Source of the DNA: Margaritifera margaritifera
Lineage: Eukaryota > Mollusca > Bivalvia > Unionida > Margaritiferidae
DNA length: 64,000 bases
Direction: 5' to 3'
Assembly: GCA_029931535.1 (NCBI GenBank)
Contig: JAQPZY010001670.1
Span: 4,004,001 to 4,068,000, forward strand
Part shown: in pieces, positions 47,781-56,867 of the stretch
How the letters are laid out: each line of letters begins with the position of its first letter
Numbering within the stretch: position 1 is the stretch's first letter
Notes under the pieces: generated by a model
Databases searched by the model: none
The model's input: the letters and a program-made list of their open reading frames with translations, nothing else
What the model was told of the DNA's origin: nothing
Program-made: the position numbers and the translations under genes

Positions 47781-47976
47781 AGCTCACGGCTGTGGCCACA
47801 AGGGTGATAGCGATATGGACAGCAGTGAGTGTTGATATTATTCCAATTCCCGTCACACCGGTGCGTATATTCACAGCCGTCAGTGTGATGGTTACACCAT
47901 CCACCACATTTACTGCGCGTTTGGACTTTATGTACAGAGCGCACCACTGTACAGCCTCTGCCCGTAAGAAGGTTTC
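47543..47976 (-). repeat. 217-bp tandem duplication within the P3 membrane gene
   Basis: Two copies (47543-47759 and 47760-47976) begin GGTTGATRCAATRTCCACCA on the plus strand and are about 95 percent identical by eye. Each encodes the hydrophobic segment. The unit is not a multiple of three, so the second copy is out of frame with the first. Confidence 0.9.
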
Positions 47977-48800
47977 GGCTTTGGAGTTTGGGGTATAGTG
48001 ACATTATAATTTCTCTATAAGCAGGGTGATATGAAGGTTTAATTGATCTGGAGGGGTGGGGTGGGGTGGAGGTGGTTAGCTACCCTGAGCACACGCACCT
48101 CTAACCTGTCGCTGTGGTGTACTGGTAACACGGCGGTAAAGTCAAATAAGGTGTCAGTTTGCTGATATCACTAGATCTGGAAATAACACGGTCTTCAACA
48201 CACCGGCCAACACGCTCACCAAGAGTCACAAATATCATTCCCTCTGTTCGCAGGTTCACCGACTGTTTGCTTTCTGGCCGATTACTATGATGCAACAGAG
48301 TGCATCTTTTTCAAATATAACGATTTTATTTTATACCGGTGAGACGAGCGATAGATGGCGCTACATACGCCAAAGGAAAGGTTATTATCGATGTCATTTC
48401 ACTAAATACCAAGTTGTCATTGTAGTAACAATCGAGACAGTGACCCCTGAGAGCAATACTTTTGACTGTTGTTCCGACAAAGAACTCGCAATTAATCCGA
48501 ACTGTTTGCTGGTCGACATAGGGTGTTCTGGGTAGCCCAAGTGCTCTATTTCCATCTACTTTGCATTCTCGTTCCACCCCAATCTGAACTGGTACGTATC
48601 AACCACAAGGAGACGCAGATACTCTCGGACAAGTAATTTGTATTCCTTGTCGATGCCATGAACTTTTTTGTGCCTGCTGCACCATAACTCCGTCGTCAAT
48701 ATCTGGACGGACATGCGGCACCAATGATTCGTGTTCCTAGTCTATGTCTGGTCGCTGCCCCGTGGCTTTATTTGCCTGCCTTTACGCTTTGTATAGTGCG
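47977..48800. other. Unassigned part of P3
   Basis: Frames of 64-83 codons on both strands (for example minus 48326-48577) show no motif. Two of them overlap on opposite strands over most of their length, so neither can be preferred. Confidence 0.35.
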
Positions 48801-48804
48801 AGTT

Positions 48805-49197
48805 CTAATTGTAAAAGCCTAAGATGGCTACAGTGGCTGAAAACCCATCCGCATGTGTGTTGACATTGAGACCCTCGCACCGGACCGTGTCTCCATCGGC
48901 AAACATAGACGCAAAACTATTTGTAAAGATTTCGTGTGAGACGTTAGCGGGAACGACAGACTCATTATTGCCGTCATTATGATCCAGTACAACTCCGTTT
49001 ACACGAATTGAAAGCGTTGGCCACGTTCCGTCAGCACGATTTCCATGGAGGTTAATAAAGTAGAAAATAGTGATAGCGTCGTTGCTGTTGCTGAGGGTAA
49101 AACCACCAACGATTTGAAAGTTTGGCGTTGAATCCTAGCTATAGTAACCAGACGCATTAATTGTGGTATTCGCTAACCGACATGATACTGTCGACCG
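48805..49197 (-). CDS. Compact beta-rich protein of P3, unrecognised, no ATG
   Basis: A minus-strand frame open from 49197 to a stop at 48805, with one internal TAG at 49135. The last 109 codons are uninterrupted and look strongly protein-like: NFQIVGGFTLSNSNDAITIF, GTWPTLSIRVNGVVLDHNDG, VSHEIFTNSFASMFADGDTV, and an end GFSATVAILGFYN. Alternating hydrophobic and polar residues, many Asn/Asp/Gly turns and no Lys suggest a single beta-sandwich such as a fibre or lectin-like head. There is no start codon, so it is probably the C-terminal domain of a longer protein broken upstream. It directly follows the minor capsid gene. I do not recognise the family. Confidence 0.6.
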
Positions 49198-49862
49198 TTA
49201 AGTATACGACCCTTAGGACGGCACCGGTGCAAGCGTTTGCTCTGACCGTGCTAGCACTATCCGTCTCGCGACAGAGAGTTGCGGCATCTGTGGCGACATT
49301 ATGTGGTATCGATGGCTCAAAGGCGCGTGCAGCGCTGTTACTAAAGAAGCCAGAATCGGCCAGGTAATACTTTTTTTCGCACTTTTCTGTAATTTCAAGG
49401 GTGATAGTGCACTCCAGCGTATTAACCGGCAAATGTCTTTCATCTAAGATGCGTATCGAGAGTTCTTGGATGCCTCTGTCACGCAGTCTACACCAACGTG
49501 GCAATCCATATGAGGCAGTATGTGACTCCACGTAGGACTCACCACTCACACTGACAGCTTGTAGCATGGTGGGTTTTTTCCGTCAACAGTATTCGCACTT
49601 GAGTTTATTTGTTCATGGTGTAGATAAAACCGCGAGATGTTCATAAACGATGGGGGATTGACTGATGTGTGTGTGTCAGCAAAACCCTGATAATTCGAAT
49701 CCAATTATGGGGTCGAGCGTGTCGAGATAGAACTAATAGTTTGGGTCAGTGAGTGTGACGGTTACTCGCCCGGTGGCCGCTTTGTAGTCCTCAGTCATTT
49801 TAGTAATGGAAGCCAGTATTACTTTTCTCGGCTTATTTATGTTATAATACCCATCGGATTGC
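49160..49862 (-). pseudogene. P3 minor capsid-type protein, C-terminal half
   Basis: From 49858 the minus strand reads SDGYYNINKPRKVILASITK, then DYKAATGRVTVTLTDPNY followed by a stop, and FYLDTLDPIIGFELSG. After a frameshift come SVNPPSFMNISRFYLHHEQI, and then a 136-codon ATG-led frame (49157-49567) containing SYGLPRWCRLRDRGIQELSI and LDERHLPVNTLECTITLEI. The final beta segment (GIQELSIRILDE) is the usual end of Polinton minor capsid (penton-type) proteins. The remainder of the last frame is likely read-through in the wrong frame. At least three frame changes. Confidence 0.6.
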
Positions 49863-49999
49863 TGGCTGGGGGTCGGGCTCACAACAAATTTGTTGTTACC
49901 AAATCTCTCTGAGCATTACAAGGGTACCAGGACAAGTGCGGATTACTTGTTCTAGAGCTACCGACCTGCTAGAGGATTTGTCAATACAAAATTCATTGT

Positions 50000-51010
50000 C
50001 AGAATCAGCACTTATGCGAGAGCTATGTTATTACCACAACAAAATCTTTTAAATAGCGACGAAAAATACAGTATTGGTGTCGCCGTTAACTATAGCGACG
50101 TAGAGAGATCGCAAATCCACGAACTGTAGCTCAACCTCGACGTGTTTGTAAGGGATAGTGTTTCGTTTCGGACCAATATATTGACGTAGTCGTTTAGTGC
50201 GTGCTTCATTCAGTCAAGTCCGACGATATTGTGAATAATTGGAACTCCGGAACGGCAGACGTCGAAATGAGGTTTTGGCAAAATTAAGTAAACTTTATTG
50301 TTTGGTGTACGACCACTATGGTTGCGATGTCAATCCGATGGGAATAGTTGGGGAAAGCTGCCAGAGATGGTATAGAGCTTATATCGTTTATATGCTTACT
50401 ACCAAGTAAGAAAGATTATCACTCAGATGCGGTGTCCCCTTCCAGGCCAAAAGGGTTTTGAACGCGTTTGAAAACAGCATTGACATGGTTGCCTACGATT
50501 TTAACGCGTATAAAAAAAACAGACTGAAGGCAGAAGCATTGCCAAAACAACTGCCTGTGCACGATATATATTTATACCAGCAAGATGGGCTACTCTGGAC
50601 TTAACCCCCACCACATGGAACTCTGTTAATTATTAGTTTACAGGACCGACAACCGACGAAGCATGGCACGTTGAACATATAGCACAAGACGATGTGGGCT
50701 AAAGATGTTGGACGAGTCTAAAGTCTTTACCGGAGCTGGGGTAGAGCCTCTCAACGATAGCGTTCTAACGTACGTTTGGGCAATCCTGGCCACACAAGCC
50801 CAATTGCTTAGTTCGATTGTCGGTTCAGGAAAGGCCTTTAATGTACAAAACAGGTCCTTGCAAATGTAGAAGATATTGCTGCCCGCATAGAGAACGCTTC
50901 CGAGTTGTTAAATAAGTGTCAGGTATTGCTCGGATACGCCAGAAACAAGCTAGATTCCGCCATTGTGGCGCCCTTCACATGATCCCAACTGACATGGAGC
51001 TTAAAGTTGG
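50000..51010 (+). pseudogene. Unrecognised plus-strand coding blocks of P3
   Basis: Protein-like pieces appear in several plus-strand frames: LNSDEKYSIGVAVNYSDVER near 50050, KRVLNAFENSIDMVAYDFNA near 50445, LPKQLPVHDIYLYQQDGLLW near 50545, GAGVEPLNDSVLTYVWAILA near 50738, and ANVEDIAARIENASELLNKC followed by LLGYARNKLDSAIVAPFT and a stop near 50970. The later part is helical, and the earlier part has mixed character. No family was recognised. It lies on the opposite strand to the flanking minor capsid and membrane genes. Confidence 0.4.
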
Positions 51011-51269
51011 CACCTATGAGGGGTATAACATCAAAATTCTTATGGCGGACGAGAACTTGACGGGAACTTGACGATGGACACCAACGTAGATATTAATTTG
51101 ATAAGGATTCCCGCACAAGTGCAAAGCACATCAGAACAACCGCAGCCAACGAATACCATGATGCCGACAAATCAGCACTAGACTAGTCATGGGTGGTATT
51201 GCTGTGGGACTTGCGACTATTAGGTTATTTGCTTTTGAACAACGAACATTCTGTCCAACGCTATCTTAG

Positions 51270-52367
51270 CGGTTGCTTTGATGTCTGCCTGTGCTAATGC
51301 GAGAGCGAAGAACGGCAAAGAATGTGACCGCTATGGTGATAACCAGAACCAACAGATTCCTGGCAAGTCAGCCAATGCTATTGCCAGCTGCTTTAAGAAT
51401 GAATGACACAACAGTGAAAATTATATCAGGCAGCGCCGCCAAAGCCTTTTCTGCAAGTGTTTTAACAATCAGACCAGTCGCTCCAGCTGCTTATTTTACC
51501 CATTCTTTTGCGCTGCTGGAGTCAGGTTTAGGTGTCGGTACGGGAGGTGATGGCGTCGGTGCGCCTGCGCCGCCTGTGATTGCGAGCACGATTGTGCTTA
51601 TAATAAACCGAAGCGCCGTAAAAGTCTAGGCCATGGGTGCCAAACATACGGCCCGCAGGCCCGCCAGACTAATTATTTATTATTATTTATTATCATTAAT
51701 ATCAAATTCCCGCCATAGCAAATGAGTTTGACACCCCTGGTCTAGGTGATGGTTACGCCCTTTTCCTGGAAGAGGGTTGGCAATCGCTCCTCAAGTGTTG
51801 TGCCTTTATTACGGATCTGGTTGATGGTCTCCCAAATCCTTTAAATTTAGCTCCGGAGGCTATCAGGTTCATGTACGCTGTGTCCTCTGATCCCAACACT
51901 GCGATAATCTCGAGATCTGTCATTGTGCCTGATATCACTTCTTGAACCGCGGTGAGTTTTCTGCGTGATTCGGGCTTATCCTCTTTGAACACTATAGCAT
52001 GTAGAAATTGAGAGCCCACGATCCCTAGTGTGGATGGGGTCAAGAATTTACTCAGGTTGTTTTTGTATGTTAGCGAGATCCAGTTTCGCCCCCACTTAAC
52101 TGCGAGGGTGCCGGACTTATTGTCTTTACAATTGACATTGATGGTGCGTTTCTCAGAAAACCCCAGTGTTTTGCGATACGTATCGAACTCGACCAGACGT
52201 TGTACTAGTGCCATTACTGGGGACATCTCTTCTTGCTTCCACCCAATTGACACTTCATCGCCACCAGCTAAAGACGGTGTTTCCATTTGTAGCTCTTCTT
52301 TCTTATTGGCTTTGGTAGTAAGTGTGGTTTCATCCAGATTCTCTTCATGATCACCAAGTTCGGCCAT
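51270..52367 (-). pseudogene. P3 membrane-associated protein, split by a hAT MITE
   Basis: The ATG-led 204-codon frame (52367-51753) has an acidic start (MAELGDHEENLDETTLTT), then SIGWKQEEMSPVMALVQRLV, FDTYRKTLGF, WGRNWISLTYKN and VLGSEDTAYMNLIASGAK. One base shift near 51845 then gives ETINQIRNKGTTLEERLPTL and an end GVTIT. The frame meets the MITE at 51739 and resumes beyond it as TALRFIISTIVLAITGGAG, a Pro-rich linker PTPSPPVPTPKPDS, and helices IVKTLAEKALAALPDIIFTV and LARNLLVLVITIAVTFF. Long membrane proteins with such a Pro-rich spacer and an ALP-I-type segment are frequent in Polintons; their role is unknown. Two in-frame stops lie in the second part. Confidence 0.65.
51632..51739. mobile_element. 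hAT-type MITE in the P3 membrane gene
   Basis: A 108-bp insertion with imperfect inverted ends (CATGGGTGCCAAAC on the left, CAGGGGTGTCAAAC as reverse complement of the right end) and a CGGCCCGCAGGCCCGC block inside, typical of non-autonomous hAT elements. It is flanked by an 8-bp duplication GTCTAGGC/GTCTAGGT with one mismatch, as hAT transposases produce. Confidence 0.85.
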
Positions 52368-52575
52368 TTAAAAGTCTTCAGCCATGTTTCGCTATTAAGC
52401 AAAGTACTAGTGCGACAAATCTTAACATATTAAAGGAAGGATACGTGAACTCCAATAGTAACAAACTTGTTAAAATATTTGCAAACGCAACGTGTCTCAG
52501 TAAGGACAAAAACTCGATCCATTTCGCTCCCTCAGCCGCGCGCTTGGTGTAAATTGAGTCTGGAGCACCGTCGTT

Positions 52576-53560
52576 GTGACTAATAAGTTAAGCACCAAAT
52601 ACCAAATCCAGCAACTTATTGTCAGATTTCCAGACCTCACCAGGAACGATCTCATTGTGCCCGGTACCGCTAGTCTAGCATTCACAATTGCTTTGAGCGG
52701 CGGCTTATCAGCGTCAGACGCCAACAGTACAATTGTAAAAATGAACCTCAGCCGCGCCTTCGTCAAGAAGGCCAGATTAAAGCTTGAAGCAAACAAACTG
52801 GCCTGCATTGATGATGCCGATGTTTTGGGCGTCTACAAGGATCTGTGGCTAACAGAAGAAGTGTGGACTAACAATGCCGATCAGGGTATACAATACGCCA
52901 ACACTGCTGTCGCTGATACCCATCCCGATGCGTCTATCGCTGCCACGTTTGGGAACCGCTATTTTGTGGCGCTAGACTTTGAGCTGCTAGATAATTACAT
53001 GCCATACTACCAGTCCTGCCTTTCAGACCACCTCACATTTCAACTGATGTTTAGCAACTATGACAGGGTGATACAGAGCACTAATAAGGGGGTGAGCTTC
53101 ACCATCAGCTGTATCTCTCTGGAGTACAACAGTGTGACCCACGCAGAACGAGCACGCAGCATCAGGAAGCGGTGGATTGGAAAAGTGGCTATCCTGAACA
53201 CCCGAGTACTGATCTCGTCCCAAGTAATAACACGGGGAATATATTTTTGACCCATACGTTATGGCATCCATTAGTTTTGGCCGTTTCAGCTAGAGAAACC
53301 TTGGTGAATAAGAAAGACTATACCTGGATCATCAACCTGAACACGACAGCAAAAAGCATGATGGCCATAGTTTTGCCTTTGGGGTCGCCACAAAAAGCGC
53401 TGAGTTCGCGCGTGATACTAAGTATTTTTTCATCTTTATTAACAACGTGTTGATGACAATCAAGGGCATCCCAAACCAGATCTATGCCCAATGGTAGGGA
53501 GATACCACTAGCGGGAAGAGGACCAGTCAATAATGGCGAGGGAGTCTATCAAGGACACGA
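52576..53560 (+). pseudogene. P3 major capsid protein, double-jelly-roll type
   Basis: The main shell protein of the element. The ATG-led 224-codon frame reads STKYQIQQLIVRFPDLTRND, VPGTASLAFTIALSGG, VYKDLWLTEEVW, THPDASIAATFGNRYFVALD and PYYQSCLSDHLTFQLMFSNY, then runs to ISLEYNSVTHAERA. After frame changes near 53165 and 53390 it continues KKDYTWIINLNTTAKSMMAI and EFARDTKYFFIFINNVLMTI, ending GIPNQIYAQ. The VPGT block, the DLWLT block and the terminal GIPNQIYAQ block are conserved in Polinton capsid proteins. It is one of the best preserved genes of the window, with about three disruptions. It diverges from the membrane gene ending near 52367, leaving a 200-bp shared promoter region. Confidence 0.75.
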
Positions 53561-53597
53561 AGTTGCCGTCGATTGATGTTGGTGCCTTGTCATCGAT

Positions 53598-53810
53598 ATG
53601 AAGTCAACAGAAGACCACACCCTCCACCGGTCAGGAACACGCATCAAAAACGCAATAGAAGGCATAAAGCTGCAAATTGAAAAGACAATACAGGCGGCAG
53701 ATGTGTTAAACATGTATTTATACATCATCAGAAACGCACAACTCAACATACAAAATGGCCAATTTGTGTCGGTCACCTACAAGCCTGCCGTTCCATCAAG
53801 CGATCTTTGA
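53598..53810 (+). CDS. Small P3 protein between capsid and ATPase genes
   Basis: An intact 70-codon frame, MKSTEDHTLHRSGTRIKNAI with a helical middle (KLQIEKTIQAADVLNMYLYI) and an end NGQFVSVTYKPAVPSSDL. It overlaps the ATPase start by 56 bp in another frame, a compact arrangement. A second reading is that the ATG lies within a longer gene. No family was recognised; its position between capsid and ATPase suggests a virion protein. Confidence 0.55.
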   Translation: MKSTEDHTLHRSGTRIKNAIEGIKLQIEKTIQAADVLNMYLYIIRNAQLNIQNGQFVSVTYKPAVPSSDL

Positions 53811-54240
53811 TAACTTACAACCACACTGCGCCATGATCGTCGGTCGTCGCGGCTGCTGCAAGAGCGTGTTTGCCTGCGAACTGCTCGAATCGGCATTTAA
53901 GGACCACTTTGATTGTATCGTTATCATCTGCCCTACTATATGCATGAACAAGGCTTTCGACAGGCGGTGGGTTCGCGACAATAAAGATGAGGCAGTATTT
54001 CTGGTCAATCCTGAGGGCTATGATCTGGGTAACCTGATTTGGGCACTCGCTAAAAACTTCAAAGAAAAACCACCGCGCTTTTTAATCCTGAATGATTGCG
54101 CCTTTATTTCTGACTTTCGGCATAAGGAAACTACCGTTACTGAACTCGCGTTATGTTAGCGTGTGGAATGTAAAACAAAAGTACAACTCCGTTGACCGTG
54201 ACTTTCGCGAGCACACCTCGTACAAAGATGAAGACTAATT
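53755..54240 (+). pseudogene. P3 packaging ATPase (FtsK/HerA type)
   Basis: The ATPase that would pump DNA into the particle. The ATG-led 134-codon frame reads MANLCRSPTSLPFHQAIFDN, then Walker A IVGRRGCCKSVFACELLESA (Gly-Arg-Arg-Gly-Cys-Cys-Lys-Ser, close to the consensus), FDCIVIICPTICMNKAFDRR, and a Walker B-like RFLILNDCAF in which Asn replaces the first acidic residue. After one frame change at about 54150 the sensor region reads VSVWNVKQKYNSVDRDFREH, followed by a stop. The family's last third is missing, with the inverted integrase fragment lying just downstream. Identification is strong from motif order. Confidence 0.82.
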
Positions 54241-54316
54241 TATTGACACGATGAGAAAATAATATCACCGAAGCCGAGCATCGAGCATATTCCTATGAGT
54301 TTCTGAGACCTTGAAG

Positions 54317-54414
54317 TCAACCACAGTCAGTGCATACTTGTACGTGTGTCGTCCAAGCTTGTCCTGAAGCAGAAACAAGAGGTCGGCAGTGCACCTCGTT
54401 AGGGGATGAAACAT
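54317..54414 (-). repeat. Inverted partial copy of the P3 integrase
   Basis: This 98-bp block is the reverse complement of 55306-55405 with about 95 percent identity and a 2-bp difference. It encodes ADLLFLLQDKLGRHTYKYAL on the minus strand, the first catalytic Asp region of the integrase. It sits between the ATPase and an unassigned frame and reflects a rearrangement. Confidence 0.88.
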
Positions 54415-54429
54415 CACATCACATTCTAT

Positions 54430-54984
54430 GATTGCCAAACGCTTGTTAAAACTGAAACCGGCCGACCTTGGTCGTTGACTTCGAAGAGGCACCAACTGTC
54501 TTAACAATCACAGCGCTAAGCCTTTGGAAGCAGGACATTCTAATTAAACAAGGCTTCATTCCTGCTAATATTATCACGTCCGTCTATGGGTCTGTTGCTC
54601 TCATGCTTGAGGAGTCAATTGGTAATGCCCACGCTTTCACTGGCTCAAACTTCCTCTTCTCTTAGCTAAGCATAAAAGATACCGACGAAGAACTCCTCAG
54701 CCAAGAACTAAAAGCTGTGCAGGCAACGTAAGCGCAACCAGCGTCTCAATTACCTCATTGAAAGGCTACTCGACGAACAGCATACCGAAAGGACTTACCA
54801 AGACGTCAACGAATTTGCACGCGAGTACCACCTGGTGACCGGCGGAAAAATAGACGACTGTCCACAGAACGGCAACGAGCCCAAGATATTTTACTTTTAC
54901 ACTCCCTCGTCTAAGCAGCAAAAATACGAGATGATGTTTGTCGCAGGGTGGGTGGGGGATGGCTGCCGTCGGCTACGTGACCTA
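54430..54984 (+). pseudogene. Unrecognised coding block after the ATPase
   Basis: An ATG-led 65-codon frame reads FEEAPTVLTITALSLWKQDI and FIPANIITSVYGSVALMLEE (54468-54665). A second stretch, in two frames, reads TDEELLSQELKAVQA and then RKRNQRLNYLIERLLDEQHT, YQDVNEFAREYHLVTGGKID and EPKIFYFYTPSSKQQKY, ending at a stop at 54984. The charged helical character is strongly protein-like. No domain recognised. It may be one gene broken by frameshifts. Confidence 0.45.
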
Positions 54985-55118
54985 TAAATATATCTAACCG
55001 AGCAAGTAAAGGCAGTTGTTTTGATCTGTTGAGTTGGAGCGAGAGTACTCGTGTGCAGTTCAATAGCTGCTAAAACGGCAAAGCACGGCAAACTGATAAA
55101 CCTGCTAAAACTACGAAA

Positions 55119-55450
55119 ATGCAATGGATACTAAGCTTACGATACTATAACGCGGTCCGCGAGGTTACTGTGAGTGCGTGGCAACAATCAAAAAGCTGGC
55201 AGAAGCTGCCAAAGTCTCACAAGCTGTTGCCAGAACATGGTTTAAAATCAGGCTATGTCGCAGATTTTATAGCAGCGCCGCACAAAATCCCCTGGCCGCC
55301 GTGTCATGTTTCATCCCCTAACGAGGTGCACAGGGCCGACCTCTTGTTTCTGCCGCAGGACAAGCTTGGACGACACACGTACAAGTATGCACTGACTGTG
55401 GTTGATGTCGCCAGGAGTTACAAAGACGTCGATTCCTCGAGAGCACACCC
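55119..55450 (+). pseudogene. P3 retroviral-type integrase, N-terminal part
   Basis: The DDE recombinase for insertion. One plus-strand frame reads CVATIKKLAEAAKVSQAVAR with TWFKIRLCRRFYSSAAQNP, the helical N-terminal domain. A second frame reads PNEVHRADLLFLPQDKLGRH and TYKYALTVVDVARSYK, holding the first two Asp residues of the DDE site. The rest, including the catalytic Glu and DNA-binding end, is not seen on this strand. The style differs from the P1 integrase. Sequence 55306-55405 is duplicated in inverted orientation at 54317-54414. Confidence 0.82.
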
Positions 55451-55735
55451 GTCTCAAATATAGACCGCAGCAGAACAATAAGAGCCCAGCCGCGGTCATT
55501 ATGGCCAACCTCGTTTTCTTTAGGTTTGCTAAACAGACGTCCGAACCATACGGGAATAACTGGGTGGCAGTCGGTAGCGAAAACACAATAGCACAGTTGT
55601 GCAAATCCCGTGTGGTCTTGAGTGAGTGTTTCTTTAATAGCCATCCAGGTCACGGGTGGCCAAGCCATTTAAAGTATAGGACACACTCTCCCATACCCAA
55701 GAAGCTGCCGGGGTAGCAGTCGACCATGTAAAGAC
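55451..55735. other. Unassigned DNA after the integrase
   Basis: Overlapping frames on both strands (minus 55311-55668 and plus 55402-55716) carry no motif. Confidence 0.35.
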
Positions 55736-55739
55736 TCGC

Positions 55740-56867
55740 AATCTCAGACACCTTGCAGCCATCAAGGCTATTCCAAAGACCGCTATGTCCAAACTCGACG
55801 CACGTCCACTTCGTGTCTTTAAACATGTCGGTGGTGTGAGATTCCAGCCGTTTCGCTCTCGAGTAACACTAAAACTTTTGTCGCAAACTCGTCCGCAGCG
55901 GAACGCGACTTTGTGTTATTGCTGCAGACCTTGATAATCTGCAGGTGCTGACTATGAAGCATCGACCGTCGTCAAGCACAAACTGTTCTATAAGCTAGGG
56001 GTCCAGTATTTTCTCTCCGCCAAGAACCCAAATCACCCTTGGCTCGCCTTCCGTAATCCGCTGAATGGCGTCCCAGACGTCGCCCTCGTAGAACTCAATA
56101 TTGCTCACCGCCGCAAATTCGATTTTTTTTTTTTTTTTTTTTGCCAGGCGGACAGTTGTTGACGAAAAACTCGACTACCTGCCACCTCGAGCGATAATTT
56201 CCGCTGTGTTCACGGGGTCAGTTTTGTCAACTACCGTCCACTCCCCCTCCCTCTTTATCATCACTCCCATCATCCTAAACGATAAACATGGTCCGAATGA
56301 GAAATCTTCGCCTTCCTGAACAGCTGCAAGAAGGATATCAGCGCGTGTGTCGGTCATTTGGCTATTTAAGATTAGGCTATCGCCTCGTACTTGTATCCGG
56401 GCATAATGTCAAGATTTCGAAATCAAAGCGGGTCTTTTGCTTCGATGTGAAACGTGCTAACGTGCTAAAGACGTGCGCAGTGCCGTCGACTTCAAACTCT
56501 TCCTTGTCGTTACGAAACTGACGATCCAATCAAGGTCAAGGTTTTTGGAAATAGGCGCAGTGTGGGCCGCTATCTTGTCAAAATCAAAGGGGACTTCTCC
56601 CTCGATTTCAATAGAGCCAAGGAGGCCAAATTCCTGCCTCACATTCTTCGCTACCTGTTCTGCTGTCTCAAGCCGAACAAACTCTGGCGTTTGAGCTGCT
56701 CTGGGAGCTGCTGTAGTGCTGTGCGGCTCCTGGGGTAACGAGGTTGAAACCCAGTCAATTTTTTTAACTCGTCCTGCAATACACTTGCTCGTTGTGCATG
56801 TGCCATTTGTATATCTTAGTGGATAAACTTTGTAAAATTTTAAATATTTAAACCTCAGTAGTTGCAA
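55740..56867 (-). pseudogene. Long unrecognised minus-strand gene of P3
   Basis: Starting at ATG 56867 a 136-codon frame reads MQLLRFKYLKFYKVYPLRYT, later VRLETAEQVAKNVRQEFGLL, EIEGEVPFDFDKIAAHTAPI and LDLDWIVSFVTTRK. After shifts come SFGPCLSFRMMGVMIKREGE and WTVVDKTDPVNTAEIIARGG (56175-56357), a poly-T interruption near 56129, then NIEFYEGDVWDAIQRITEGE with RVIWVLGG, LIEQFVLDDGRCFIVSTC near 55960 and FKDTKWTCVEFGHSG near 55800. The pieces look like one protein of about 350-400 residues with a mixed alpha/beta make-up. No known domain was identified. It occupies the end of P3 where other elements carry the polymerase or protease. Confidence 0.45.
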
